NCBI RefSeq assembly: GCF_008520265.1
Contig: NZ_VIQM01000040.1
Coordinates: 124,001-188,000 of the forward strand
DNA from: Sphingobacterium cavernae
GTDB lineage: Bacteria > Bacteroidota > Bacteroidia > Sphingobacteriales > Sphingobacteriaceae
Direction of reading: 5' to 3'
Length of the DNA: 64,000 nt
Positions within the stretch are counted from its first letter, which is position 1. The number at the start of each line of letters is the position of its first letter. The notes beneath the pieces are model-generated. The model was not told the origin of the DNA, searched no databases, and worked only from the letters and a program-made list of their open reading frames with translations. This document shows, piece by piece, positions 16,180-24,984 of the stretch. Both the position numbers and the translations under genes were made by a program.

Positions 16180-17166
16180 ATGAAGAAAAGACTTTCCATT
16201 AGTGATATAGCTAATAATCTTGGGGTATCTGTTACTACTGTTTCTTTTATCTTGAATGGTAAAGCAAAAGAGAAGCGTATTAGCGATGCATTAACCAAAA
16301 GAGTGCTAGATTATGTAAAGAAAGTCGATTACAAACCTAATCAACTTGCAAAAAGTTTGCGTACGGGAAAATCAAAGAGTATTGGGCTTTTGGTAGAAGA
16401 TATTTCAAATCCATTTTTTGCAAATATTGCAGATCGTATTGAGAAGTTGGCGTATGACCACGGGTATCATATTATTTATTGTAGTATGAAAAATGATGAA
16501 CAGCGCGCTAAGGAATTAATTCAGCTTTTCTACGACCGTCAAATCGATGGATTCATTATTGCTCCAACAGAAGGTCTTAGTGATGATATTAATAATTTAT
16601 TAAAAAGCTCAGTTCCTGTGGTTTTATTTGATAGACCCTTAGCGGATGTTGAAACGCATACTGTGATTTCGGAAAACGTGGAAGGTGCTTATCAAGGAAC
16701 TCTATTTTTATTGGAACAAAAAAATGCTAAACGCATTGGTTTTGTGACGACCAATAGTACGCAATCTCAAATGAAAGGTCGCTTGGAGGGCTACATGAAA
16801 GCAGTTGATACTATTGGGATGGATTTGTTGGTAAAGAAAATTAATCCTGCGCAATCCGAAGACGAGGTTGTCTTACAGATGAAAGACTTTATAGCAGATA
16901 ATAAATTGGATGCTGTTTTATTTGCAACGAATTATTTGGCAATAAACGGTCTTAAAGCCATCAAAAAATATGATTTGACTGTTGATAAGCTGATTTCTTT
17001 TGATGAGAATACAACTTTTGGATTAGTCAATCCACCTGTTTCGGCTATTTCTCAGAATATCCAAGAAATAGCGCAAGAGGTAGTTCGTATTTTAGTGCAA
17101 CAAATTAATGGAAAACTTGACAAGATCGAACATGTAATTGTTCCTTGTAATTTGATAGCACGCTAA
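16180..17166 (+). CDS. LacI-family transcriptional regulator
   Basis: A 328-residue repressor-type protein. The helix-turn-helix is at residues 5-25 (SISDIANNLGVSVTTVSFIL), followed by the hinge region VDYKPNQLAKSLRTGKS. The periplasmic-binding-protein-like sensor domain (GLLVEDISNPFFANIADRIE, IDGFIIAPTEG, RIGFVTTN) binds a small sugar in this family. It is divergent from the GH92 mannosidase gene, so mannose or a derivative is a reasonable guess for the effector. I could not find a clear palindromic operator in the 135-base gap. It meets msrB tail to tail with 3 bases between stops. Confidence 0.93.
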   Translation: MKKRLSISDIANNLGVSVTTVSFILNGKAKEKRISDALTKRVLDYVKKVDYKPNQLAKSLRTGKSKSIGLLVEDISNPFFANIADRIEKLAYDHGYHIIYCSMKNDEQRAKELIQLFYDRQIDGFIIAPTEGLSDDINNLLKSSVPVVLFDRPLADVETHTVISENVEGAYQGTLFLLEQKNAKRIGFVTTNSTQSQMKGRLEGYMKAVDTIGMDLLVKKINPAQSEDEVVLQMKDFIADNKLDAVLFATNYLAINGLKAIKKYDLTVDKLISFDENTTFGLVNPPVSAISQNIQEIAQEVVRILVQQINGKLDKIEHVIVPCNLIAR

Positions 17167-17169
17167 GTT

Positions 17170-17646
17170 TTATTCACCCGGAACAAATTTCATTGAAATT
17201 GAATTCACGCAATGTCTGGTGTTTTTTACAGTAAAGCCTTCGCCTTCGAAAACATGTCCAAGATGTCCGCCACATTTATTGCATAATATTTCAACGCGTC
17301 TGCCATCGGCGTCAACTTCGCGTTTTACGGCTCCTGGTATTTCGTCATCAAAACTTGGCCAACCACAGTGCGATTCGAATTTGTCTTGAGATTTGTAAAG
17401 TGGTGCATCGCATCTTCTACAGATATACGTGCCTTTTTCTTTATTATCTAATAATTCTCCGGAAAAAGGTCTTTCTGTCCCTTTATGTAGAATAACGTAT
17501 TCTTCTTCTGCTGTAAGTTTGTTGTAATTTGTGGTATCCATATTTTCTGTTTTTACTGTTTTATAGATTTGTTTCTTTTGTTGTTGACAGGATTGCGTAA
17601 TTAATACGATCACAAGCAACAAAATATTTAATATTTTATAGTGCAT
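17170..17646 (-). CDS. msrB: Methionine-R-sulfoxide reductase lipoprotein
   Basis: This enzyme repairs methionine-R-sulfoxide in proteins using thiol reductants. Read from ATG at 17646 ([20 protein letters not shown]), it is a 158-residue lipoprotein, so it acts in the cell envelope. The MsrB fold is complete: [20 protein letters not shown], zinc-binding CxxC pairs (CRRC and CNKC), the HCGWPSFD segment and the catalytic cysteine in [14 protein letters not shown]. An in-frame ATG three codons earlier is possible. It is convergent with the LacI gene and there is no hairpin between them. Confidence 0.95.
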   Translation of the reverse strand: MHYKILNILLLVIVLITQSCQQQKKQIYKTVKTENMDTTNYNKLTAEEEYVILHKGTERPFSGELLDNKEKGTYICRRCDAPLYKSQDKFESHCGWPSFDDEIPGAVKREVDADGRRVEILCNKCGGHLGHVFEGEGFTVKNTRHCVNSISMKFVPGE

Positions 17647-17956
17647 AACGGTCAAAATATATGTATTTTACTGTACAATAAATGACAAACGAAATAAAAA
17701 AATGTTTCTGATGATATTTCTTTGTATTATCCCATATCAAAGTTATTGTAAACCGCTGAATAATGGCTTTTAAAGTTAATTATTGGCATAAAAGTGCTTT
17801 ATTTAGAATGATTTTAAATTGACAATTTGCGTCATTAAATTGTCAGGGATTGCTTATAAAGTTATACTTTTGTGCATTGTTTGATGGGTGTGAACCCTTC
17901 TGACAAGAGGAGAAGTAATTTTTATATTCATAATTAAATAGTATAAAGTGCTAAAT
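17647..17956. other. 310-base gap upstream of the respiratory cluster
   Basis: No gene is seen. The left half is AT-rich and featureless. The right half holds overlapping dyads at 17816-17844, a TACTTTTG -7 box at 17865-17872, and a leader of about 80 bases containing a small GGGTGTGAACCC hairpin (17885-17896). Confidence 0.6.
17816..17872 (+). promoter_or_regulatory. Promoter and overlapping dyads in front of the ACIII/oxidase cluster
   Basis: TTG (17840-17842) and TACTTTTG (17865-17872) form a -33/-7 pair with a 22-base spacer, slightly long. Two nested dyads overlap the -33 region: AAATTG-A-CAATTT (17816-17828) and GACAATTT / AAATTGTC (17821-17828 with 17837-17844, 8-base spacer). The right arm covers the -33 TTG, where a bound repressor would block polymerase. 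No regulator is identified, and it does not match FNR or CRP consensus. Confidence 0.55.
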
Positions 17957-19240
17957 ATGAGAAATATCTCATCCGTATTGGGAAGATTTGCAAAGTCAAT
18001 ATCCGTTAGTTTGGTGTTGTTATTTGCTGTTACGATGTCGTCGAATGCGCAGGATGCTAAGGAAGGTGCGGCGTTATTTAAGGCAAACTGTACTGCTTGT
18101 CACAAGGTAGACAGAAAAATGACAGGTCCTGCATTAGCTGGAATGTCAGAAAGACATTCTGAAGAGTGGTTGGTGAAGTGGATTAAAAATTCAGGTGCTT
18201 TGATTGCTTCTGGTGATCCCGTTGCTAATCAGATTTTTGAAGAATGGAACAAAGTGGCGATGCCGGCTTTTACACAATTCTCAGATGATCAAATTAAAGG
18301 AATCATTGCGTATGTGAAAGAAGAGGAGGCGAAAGCTGCTGCTGGTGGTGATAAAGGTGGTGCTACTGCTGAAGCTGCTGCGAGTTCTGATGCAAACACA
18401 TTGATGATTCTTGGTGTTGCTGCTATTTTGTTGTTGGCTGTTGGTGTTATCGTAATTTTAAGTCGTGTTATCAAGACTTTGGAGAAGGTAATCGCTAATA
18501 ACGCTGCTGCAATTGAAGCTGCTAAAGCACGTAATGAGGCTCATGAAGAATCGGATAAAGTTAAGTTTGCGCAAAAATTCTTAAAGAATAAGAAGTTAGT
18601 TGGGTTTACAGCATTGATGGTTGTGGCGTTGTTGGCTGTTTTGGGATGGCAGACAATGTGGAATGTTGGTGTACATACTGGGTATAAACCAGTTCAACCA
18701 ATTAAATTCTCTCACCAAGTACATGCTGGTGTAAATCAAATTGATTGTCAATATTGTCACGGTGGTGCGTACAAATCTAAGAACGCATCCATTCCTTCGG
18801 CAAACGTATGTATGAACTGTCATAACACGGTTACTGCTGCAGATCATTACGATGGCGAAACTTCTCCTGAGATTATGAAGTTGTACCGCGCTGTAGATTG
18901 GAATCCAGATACACGTGAGTATGGAAATAATCCTCGTCCTATCGAGTGGGTTAGAATTCACAACTTGCCAGATTTTGCTTATTTCAATCACTCTCAACAC
19001 GTTAGTGTTGCAGGTTTGGAATGTCAAACTTGTCACGGTCCGATTGAGTCTATGGAAGAAGTTTATCAATATTCTCCATTGACAATGAAGTGGTGTGTGG
19101 ACTGTCATAAGACTACAGAAGTAAATGCTGATAATAAATACTATGATCAGTTGATCGAAGCGCACGAGAAATTGAAAAAAGGAGAGAAGATGACAGCTGC
19201 GATGATCGGTGGATTAGAGTGTGGTAAGTGTCACTATTAA
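17957..19240 (+). CDS. actA: Alternative complex III subunit ActA: hexaheme cytochrome c
   Basis: Transfers electrons within alternative complex III, the quinol:cytochrome c oxidoreductase that replaces bc1 in many Bacteroidota. Start chosen: ATG at 17957; a GTG three codons earlier is possible. The 427-residue protein has a signal peptide (to about NAQ, 31), a monoheme cytochrome c domain (CTACH, 45-49), a Gly/Ala linker, a membrane helix (about 149-168), a second helix (about 214-236), and five more heme sites: CQYCH (264), CMNCH (285), CQTCH (356), CVDCH (380) and CGKCH (422). Classical ActA is pentaheme, so the N-terminal domain is an added heme module. First gene of the cluster, 38 bases before actB. 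Confidence 0.93.
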   Translation: MRNISSVLGRFAKSISVSLVLLFAVTMSSNAQDAKEGAALFKANCTACHKVDRKMTGPALAGMSERHSEEWLVKWIKNSGALIASGDPVANQIFEEWNKVAMPAFTQFSDDQIKGIIAYVKEEEAKAAAGGDKGGATAEAAASSDANTLMILGVAAILLLAVGVIVILSRVIKTLEKVIANNAAAIEAAKARNEAHEESDKVKFAQKFLKNKKLVGFTALMVVALLAVLGWQTMWNVGVHTGYKPVQPIKFSHQVHAGVNQIDCQYCHGGAYKSKNASIPSANVCMNCHNTVTAADHYDGETSPEIMKLYRAVDWNPDTREYGNNPRPIEWVRIHNLPDFAYFNHSQHVSVAGLECQTCHGPIESMEEVYQYSPLTMKWCVDCHKTTEVNADNKYYDQLIEAHEKLKKGEKMTAAMIGGLECGKCHY

Positions 19241-19278
19241 TAATTAATTAGGAAAACGCAATCTTATATACAGCTTAA

Positions 19279-22200
19279 ATGGATAGCAATAAAAAATATT
19301 GGAAAGGTTTAGAAGAGTTAAATCAAACTCCTGCTTTCGTGAAAGAAAGTAAGAGTGAATTTGCTGAGCCTATTCCTGTAGAAGATGTATTAAACGAAGC
19401 AGGCTTAAGTACAAGAACACCACGTCGTGATTTCTTGAAGGCTTTAGGTTTTGGTTTGGGAGCTGTTACATTGGCAGCGTGTAACCGTACACCGGTTCAC
19501 AAAGCTGTTCCTTATGTAATTAAGCCGGAGGAAATCACTCCAGGTATTCCTAACTATTATGCTTCATCATTCAATGGACAAAGTATTTTAGTAAAAACAC
19601 GTGAAGGTCGTCCAATCTTTATCGAGCCAAATCCAAATGGGGTTGGTTTGACGCAAGGTACAGATGCTACTACAGTAGCTTCGGTATTGGATCTTTACGA
19701 CATGTCTAAATTACAAAATCCCCAATTAGACGGTAAAGATGTAGAGTGGTCTAAATTAGATGGCACAGTAATCGCTGCTTTGAATAAAGCTGCACAAGCT
19801 GGAAAACAAATTGCTATCGTATCGACAACAGTTAATTCTCCGTCAACTTTAGCTTCTATCGCTAAATTAACAGCTAAATATCCGACTACTTCATTAGTGC
19901 AAGTAGATGCTGTTTCTTACAGTGGTATTATTGAGGCAAATAAAAATTCTTTTGGCAAAGCTGTAGTACCTTCTTACCATTTCGGTAATGCACAGGTTGT
20001 AGTTTCAGTAGCTGCGGACTTCTTAGGTTCATGGTTGTCAGGTGAAGAACATTCACAAGATTTCATCAAAAATCGTGACTACAAATCATTGAAAAATGGT
20101 AAAATGTCACGTCATATCCAATTCGAGTCAGGTCTATCGATGACAGGTTCGAATGCAGATGTGCGTATCGCGATTAAGCCTTCGGAAGAAGGTGCTGTCT
20201 TGATTTCATTGTACAATGAAATCACTGGTCAATCTGTAACAGGTGGTACGACAAATGCAAAAGCACAAACAGCTATCAAATTAGTAGCTAAAGAATTAGT
20301 TGCTTCTAAAGGTGCTGCAGTAGTAGTAGCAGGCGCAAATGATGTGAATATTCAATCATTAGTAAACGCTATCAATACACAATTGGGTGCTTACGGCGCA
20401 ATTATCGATTTAGATAATTACTCGAAACAATACCAAGGTTCGGATGCTGCTTTCCAACAATTCTTAACTGCTGCTAAAGGTGGTCAAGTAGGTGTAGCAT
20501 TATTCTTGAACAGTAACCCTGTTTATAACTACTTCAATTCAGCCGATGTTGAAGAAGCTATTAAGAAAGTTGACTTTACGTTATCATTCGCAGACCGTAA
20601 AGATGAAACAGCTTCTTTATTAAAAGCAATTGCACCAGTTCCTAACTATTTAGAGTCATGGGGTGATGCTTCAGCAAAAGAAGGTGTATTTACAGTTGTT
20701 CAACCAACAATTAACCCAATTTATAACACACGTCAAGCTGAGCAATCTTTCTTAGTATGGGCAGGTGAGACTACGAACATTTATGATTTCGTAAGACAAA
20801 ATTGGGAAACTAATATTTTAGCAGGAACTGGTAAGTCGTGGAAAGAAGTATTACAAGCAGGTTATATTTCTAAAGCAACAGCTGCTGGTTCAGCTTATTC
20901 AGCTAACGTAGATCTGGCTTCAGTAGTTTCAGTCATTGTTGCTGATTCGAAAAAAATCGCTGGTGATGTAGAATTGAAATTATACGAATCTACTACATTG
21001 CGCGATGGTCGTTACGCTAACAACGCATATTTGCAAGAACTTCCTGATCCAGTATCAAAAGTAACTTGGGATAACTATGCTGCTATCAACCCTAAATTTG
21101 CTGAGCAATTAGGTTTAGGTGAGAATGGCAAAGTTACAGTTGAAGCTAACGGTAAATCTATCGAATTACCAGTTGTATTGCAACCAGGTCAAGCAATGGG
21201 TACAGTTTCTGTAGCTGTTGGTTATGGTCGCACTTCAGTAGGTAAGGCTGGTGATAATGTAGGTAAAAATGCTTATCCATTAGCTTCATTAATTAATGGT
21301 ACGGTTCAATTTGCGGCTAAAGCTTCAGTTTCTAAAGCTGTTGGAACATACGAGTTAGCACAAACTCAAACACACCATACAATTGAAGGTCGTAACATCA
21401 TTCGCGAAACTACTTTCGCGAAATACCAAAAAGATCCTAACTCAGAATCTGGACGTTTCGCTGATTCACACAAAACGTATGATTTGTGGAATAAATATGA
21501 GCAACCAGGTCACAAATGGGTGATGGCTATTGATTTGAATGCATGTACAGGTTGTGGTTCTTGTATCGTAGCATGTAACGTTGAAAACAATATCCCAGTA
21601 GTAGGTCGTGACGAGGTTCGTCGTCGTCGTGAGATGCACTGGTTACGTATTGACCGTTACTATACTATCGAAGAGAATGGTTCGAAATTCACAAAAGAGA
21701 ACGATATAGCAAATGTTCAAGACTTCGAGAATGTAACAGTAGTTCACCAACCAATGTTGTGTCAACACTGTGAGCATGCTCCTTGTGAGACTGTATGTCC
21801 TGTATTAGCTACAGTACACTCTTCAGAGGGTCTTAACCACATGGCTTACAACAGATGTTTCGGTACTCGTTACTGTGCAAACAACTGTCCATACAAAGTG
21901 CGTCGTTTCAACTGGTTCAACTACTGGAATGATTCACGCTTTGATAACTACTTGAATAATGAGTTTACACAATTAGTATTGAATCCAGATGTAACAACAC
22001 GTTCTCGTGGTGTGATGGAGAAATGTTCAATGTGTATTCAACGTATCCAAGCTGGTAAATTAACAGCTAAAATGGAAAACCGTAAGTTGGTAGACGGAGA
22101 TGTGAAAATGGCTTGTCAAGCTGCATGTTCGGCAAACGCTATTATCTTCGGTGATGCTAATGATCCAGAATCAGAAGTTTCAAGAGCATTACGCAATGAG

Positions 22201-22284
22201 CGTGTTTACTATGTGTTAGAAGAGATCAATGTTCAACCGAATATCGGTTACATGACTAAAGTTAGAAACACATTTGAAGCATAA
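19279..22284 (+). CDS. actB: Alternative complex III subunit ActB: TAT-variant molybdopterin-like/iron-sulfur protein
   Basis: A 1001-residue periplasmic subunit. An internal twin-arginine-type signal (RRDFLKALGFGLGAVTLAAC, 49-68) follows a 48-residue leader, hence the name TAT-variant-translocated. Residues about 80-700 resemble the molybdopterin oxidoreductase fold, although in ACIII this part is known to lack the cofactor. The C-terminal ferredoxin part has Cys clusters CTGCGSCIVAC (about 756), CQHCEHAPCETVC (about 828), CANNCPYK and CSMCIQRI with a late CQAACSANA. These bind three [4Fe-4S] and one [3Fe-4S] cluster in characterised complexes. Codon use is strongly biased, as expected for abundant respiratory proteins. 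Confidence 0.95.
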   Translation: MDSNKKYWKGLEELNQTPAFVKESKSEFAEPIPVEDVLNEAGLSTRTPRRDFLKALGFGLGAVTLAACNRTPVHKAVPYVIKPEEITPGIPNYYASSFNGQSILVKTREGRPIFIEPNPNGVGLTQGTDATTVASVLDLYDMSKLQNPQLDGKDVEWSKLDGTVIAALNKAAQAGKQIAIVSTTVNSPSTLASIAKLTAKYPTTSLVQVDAVSYSGIIEANKNSFGKAVVPSYHFGNAQVVVSVAADFLGSWLSGEEHSQDFIKNRDYKSLKNGKMSRHIQFESGLSMTGSNADVRIAIKPSEEGAVLISLYNEITGQSVTGGTTNAKAQTAIKLVAKELVASKGAAVVVAGANDVNIQSLVNAINTQLGAYGAIIDLDNYSKQYQGSDAAFQQFLTAAKGGQVGVALFLNSNPVYNYFNSADVEEAIKKVDFTLSFADRKDETASLLKAIAPVPNYLESWGDASAKEGVFTVVQPTINPIYNTRQAEQSFLVWAGETTNIYDFVRQNWETNILAGTGKSWKEVLQAGYISKATAAGSAYSANVDLASVVSVIVADSKKIAGDVELKLYESTTLRDGRYANNAYLQELPDPVSKVTWDNYAAINPKFAEQLGLGENGKVTVEANGKSIELPVVLQPGQAMGTVSVAVGYGRTSVGKAGDNVGKNAYPLASLINGTVQFAAKASVSKAVGTYELAQTQTHHTIEGRNIIRETTFAKYQKDPNSESGRFADSHKTYDLWNKYEQPGHKWVMAIDLNACTGCGSCIVACNVENNIPVVGRDEVRRRREMHWLRIDRYYTIEENGSKFTKENDIANVQDFENVTVVHQPMLCQHCEHAPCETVCPVLATVHSSEGLNHMAYNRCFGTRYCANNCPYKVRRFNWFNYWNDSRFDNYLNNEFTQLVLNPDVTTRSRGVMEKCSMCIQRIQAGKLTAKMENRKLVDGDVKMACQAACSANAIIFGDANDPESEVSRALRNERVYYVLEEINVQPNIGYMTKVRNTFEA

Positions 22285-22313
22285 TTTTATTCTTTATTTG
22301 AAATAAAACAACT

Positions 22314-23795
22314 ATGTCATCGCATAACGAATCAATATTAAGAGAACCATTAATGACCGGTAAGGACATCACGTATGCACAAATTACGGATGATATCTTA
22401 CTACCGGTTGAAAATAAACCCAACAAGGCTTGGTGGATTGGATTTATCGTAGCTGCTTGTGGAGCTATGTTATGGGTTATTAGCGTTGGATACACGTTTT
22501 GGACGGGTATCGGTGCTTGGGGTCTAAACAAAACAGTAGGTTGGGCATGGGATATCACCGACTTCGTATGGTGGGTAGGTATCGGTCACGCGGGTACACT
22601 TATCTCAGCCGTATTATTATTATTCCGTCAAAACTGGCGTAACTCCATCAACCGTTCTGCGGAAGCGATGACGATTTTCGCCGTAATTTGTGCCGCAACT
22701 TACGTTGTAGCGCACATGGGACGTCCTTGGTTAGCATACTGGATTTTCCCACTTCCGAATCAGTTTGGTTCATTATGGGTAAACTTTAACTCACCATTAG
22801 TATGGGATGCGTTCGCGATCTCTACATATTTCACTGTATCATTGGTATTCTGGTACTGTGGATTATTACCAGATATCGCATCAGTACGTGACCGTGCTTC
22901 AGGTTTAAGAAAAAGAATCTACTCTATCTTTTCATTCGGATGGAATGGTTCAGTAAAAACTTGGCAACGTTTTGAAATCGTGTCATTAATTTTGGCAGGT
23001 ATTTCTACACCACTTGTACTTTCGGTACACACTATCGTATCTATGGATTTTGCGACATCTGTGATTCCAGGATGGCACACGACAATCTTCCCTCCATATT
23101 TCGTGGCAGGTGCGATTTTCTCAGGCTTTGCGATGGTACAAACATTATTATTAATCTTACGTAAAGTATTAAACTTTGAGCACTACATCACGATGTTCCA
23201 CATCGAGTCGATGAACAAAATCATCATGGTGACAGGTTCTATCGTAGGTGTTGCATATTTGACAGAGTTGTTCATTGCTTGGTATTCGGGTTCTGAATAT
23301 GAGATGTATGCTTTTGCAAACCGTGTTGCTGGTCCGTACGCTTGGGCTTATTGGGCGATGATGACATGTAACGTAATTTCACCTCAATTGTTCTGGTTCA
23401 AAAAAATACGTACAAGTATTCCTATCTCTTGGGTATTGTCAATCATTGTAAATATTGGTATGTGGTTCGAGCGTTTCGTAATTATCGTTACTTCATTACA
23501 CCGTGATTACTTGCCATCATCATGGGCAATGTTCTACCCAACATGGGTTGACGTAGGTATCTTTGTAGGTTCGATTGGTTTATTCTTTGTATTATTCTTA
23601 TTGTTCTTACGTTTCTTACCAGGTATCGCAATCGCTGAGGTTAAGTTATTATTGAAAAGTTCTAGCTTACAACATAAAACTAAGTTGATCCAAGAAGGAG
23701 CATTCCCAGAAGATCAAGTAGAATTCTTCAAAAAATCATTGGAGAAATACGATTCAGTATCACAAGAGGAAATTAACGCATTACGTAAAAAATAA
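22314..23795 (+). CDS. actC: Alternative complex III subunit ActC: NrfD/PsrC-like quinol-binding membrane protein
   Basis: A 493-residue integral membrane protein with about ten helices of the NrfD/PsrC type. Recognisable parts are FVWWVGIGHAGTLISAVLLLFRQNWR, MGRPWLAYW, WDAFAISTYFTVSLVFWY and VLSVHTIVSMDFATSVIPGWHTTIFPPYF blocks. ActC is one of two NrfD-like subunits that carry the quinol site and possible proton path in ACIII. The tail after the last helix is cytosolic and charged (ending SQEEINALRKK). It sits between actB and actD with 29 and 5 bases of spacing. Confidence 0.95.
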   Translation: MSSHNESILREPLMTGKDITYAQITDDILLPVENKPNKAWWIGFIVAACGAMLWVISVGYTFWTGIGAWGLNKTVGWAWDITDFVWWVGIGHAGTLISAVLLLFRQNWRNSINRSAEAMTIFAVICAATYVVAHMGRPWLAYWIFPLPNQFGSLWVNFNSPLVWDAFAISTYFTVSLVFWYCGLLPDIASVRDRASGLRKRIYSIFSFGWNGSVKTWQRFEIVSLILAGISTPLVLSVHTIVSMDFATSVIPGWHTTIFPPYFVAGAIFSGFAMVQTLLLILRKVLNFEHYITMFHIESMNKIIMVTGSIVGVAYLTELFIAWYSGSEYEMYAFANRVAGPYAWAYWAMMTCNVISPQLFWFKKIRTSIPISWVLSIIVNIGMWFERFVIIVTSLHRDYLPSSWAMFYPTWVDVGIFVGSIGLFFVLFLLFLRFLPGIAIAEVKLLLKSSSLQHKTKLIQEGAFPEDQVEFFKKSLEKYDSVSQEEINALRKK

Positions 23796-23800
23796 TAGCA

Positions 23801-24337
23801 ATGAGCAATACAAAATATATATTAGGAAGTTTTGCGGATCCTGATGATTTGATGCACGGGATTGATAAATTGCAAGCAAACAATATCAGCATATATGATT
23901 GTTATACACCAATGCCGATTCACGGAATCGAAGCAAAATTGGGTGTAAAACCTTCAAGATTACCTATCGCAGCTTTTTGCTTTGGTGCGCTAGGTACGAC
24001 ATTAGGATTTAGTTTATTATACTATACTATGGCATACGATTGGCCAATGAACATCGGTGGAAAGCCATCTTTAGCATTGCCAAACTTTGTGCCTGTTACA
24101 TTCGAGGTGACTATTTTATTATGTGCTTTGGGTATGGTAGCGACATTCTTTTACCGTAATCACTTATTCCCAGGACGTGCACCACGTGTAATGGATTTGA
24201 GAGCTACGGACGATCGTTTTATCATTGCAGTAGATGCAAGCGAAAATACAGATCACGCTTTAGTGGATAGTTTGTTGAAAGAAGCTGGAGCAGTAGAAGT
24301 TAAATACAATGAAAGAAAATATGTTAGTTATGAATAA
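23801..24337 (+). CDS. actD: Alternative complex III subunit ActD (DUF3341)
   Basis: A 178-residue membrane protein of the DUF3341 family. The N-terminal part (YILGSFADPDDLMHGIDKLQANNISIYDCYTPMPIHGIEAKLGVKPSRL) and two central helices (about 53-75 and 102-120) match the ActD subunit. The C-terminal cytosolic part includes RFIIAVDASENTDH. Its exact role in the complex is structural. The stop codon overlaps the start of actE, so translation of the two is probably coupled. Confidence 0.93.
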   Translation: MSNTKYILGSFADPDDLMHGIDKLQANNISIYDCYTPMPIHGIEAKLGVKPSRLPIAAFCFGALGTTLGFSLLYYTMAYDWPMNIGGKPSLALPNFVPVTFEVTILLCALGMVATFFYRNHLFPGRAPRVMDLRATDDRFIIAVDASENTDHALVDSLLKEAGAVEVKYNERKYVSYE

Positions 24338-24965
24338 GAAGAATTTTCTTGGCGCTGTATGTATGGCTGTAGCTTTCGCAGCAGTAACTACTGCTTGTGG
24401 AGATGGTACTACGCGTAGCACAGGTTTGGAATTTTCGCGTAATATGTACGATCCGTTAGCATACAATCCAGATCAGCCAAACAATAATTTTAAAAATAAA
24501 CAAACAGCTCAAACTCCTCCAGCAGGTAGTATTCCTCAAGGTTTTGAGAAGTTTGCAGATGAATATTCAAATACACCAGAGGATTATACAAGAGCAGGAG
24601 CTGAAGTTACTAATCCACTAGATGTAAATGAAGAAAACTTAGCTCAAGGTCAACATTTATACTTAGTAAACTGTGCCGTATGTCATGGTAAAGAAGGTAA
24701 AGGTGATGGCTCTATTACTAAAGATCGTTCGATCACGGATTCAAGAGGTACTCGTCAATTAGAGAACTTCCCTAATCCTCCAGCATATGGAAGATCAAGC
24801 GGTGCAAATTCATCTAGAGGTGGGTTAATGGCAGATTTGTCTGCAGGTAAAATTTATCATACTATTTACTACGGTTTGAATACAATGGGATCACACGCAT
24901 CTCAATTGAATCCAGAGGAGCGTTGGAAAGTAGTTATGTATGTTCAAGAATTACAAAAGAAATAA
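24330..24965 (+). CDS. actE: Alternative complex III subunit ActE: monoheme cytochrome c lipoprotein
   Basis: Start chosen: ATG at 24330, which overlaps the actD stop by 8 bases and gives MNKKNFLGAVCMAVAFAAVTTAC, a lipoprotein signal with lipobox TAC. An in-frame ATG 7 codons upstream (24309) is possible. The 211-residue protein has one heme c site, CAVCH, in QHLYLVNCAVCHGKEGKGDG, and an axial Met in the NTMGSHASQLNPEERWKVVMYV end region. It is the likely exit point for electrons towards the oxidase or a soluble cytochrome. Confidence 0.93.
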   Translation: MNKKNFLGAVCMAVAFAAVTTACGDGTTRSTGLEFSRNMYDPLAYNPDQPNNNFKNKQTAQTPPAGSIPQGFEKFADEYSNTPEDYTRAGAEVTNPLDVNEENLAQGQHLYLVNCAVCHGKEGKGDGSITKDRSITDSRGTRQLENFPNPPAYGRSSGANSSRGGLMADLSAGKIYHTIYYGLNTMGSHASQLNPEERWKVVMYVQELQKK

Positions 24966-24984
24966 TCTAACATCAATTTAATAA

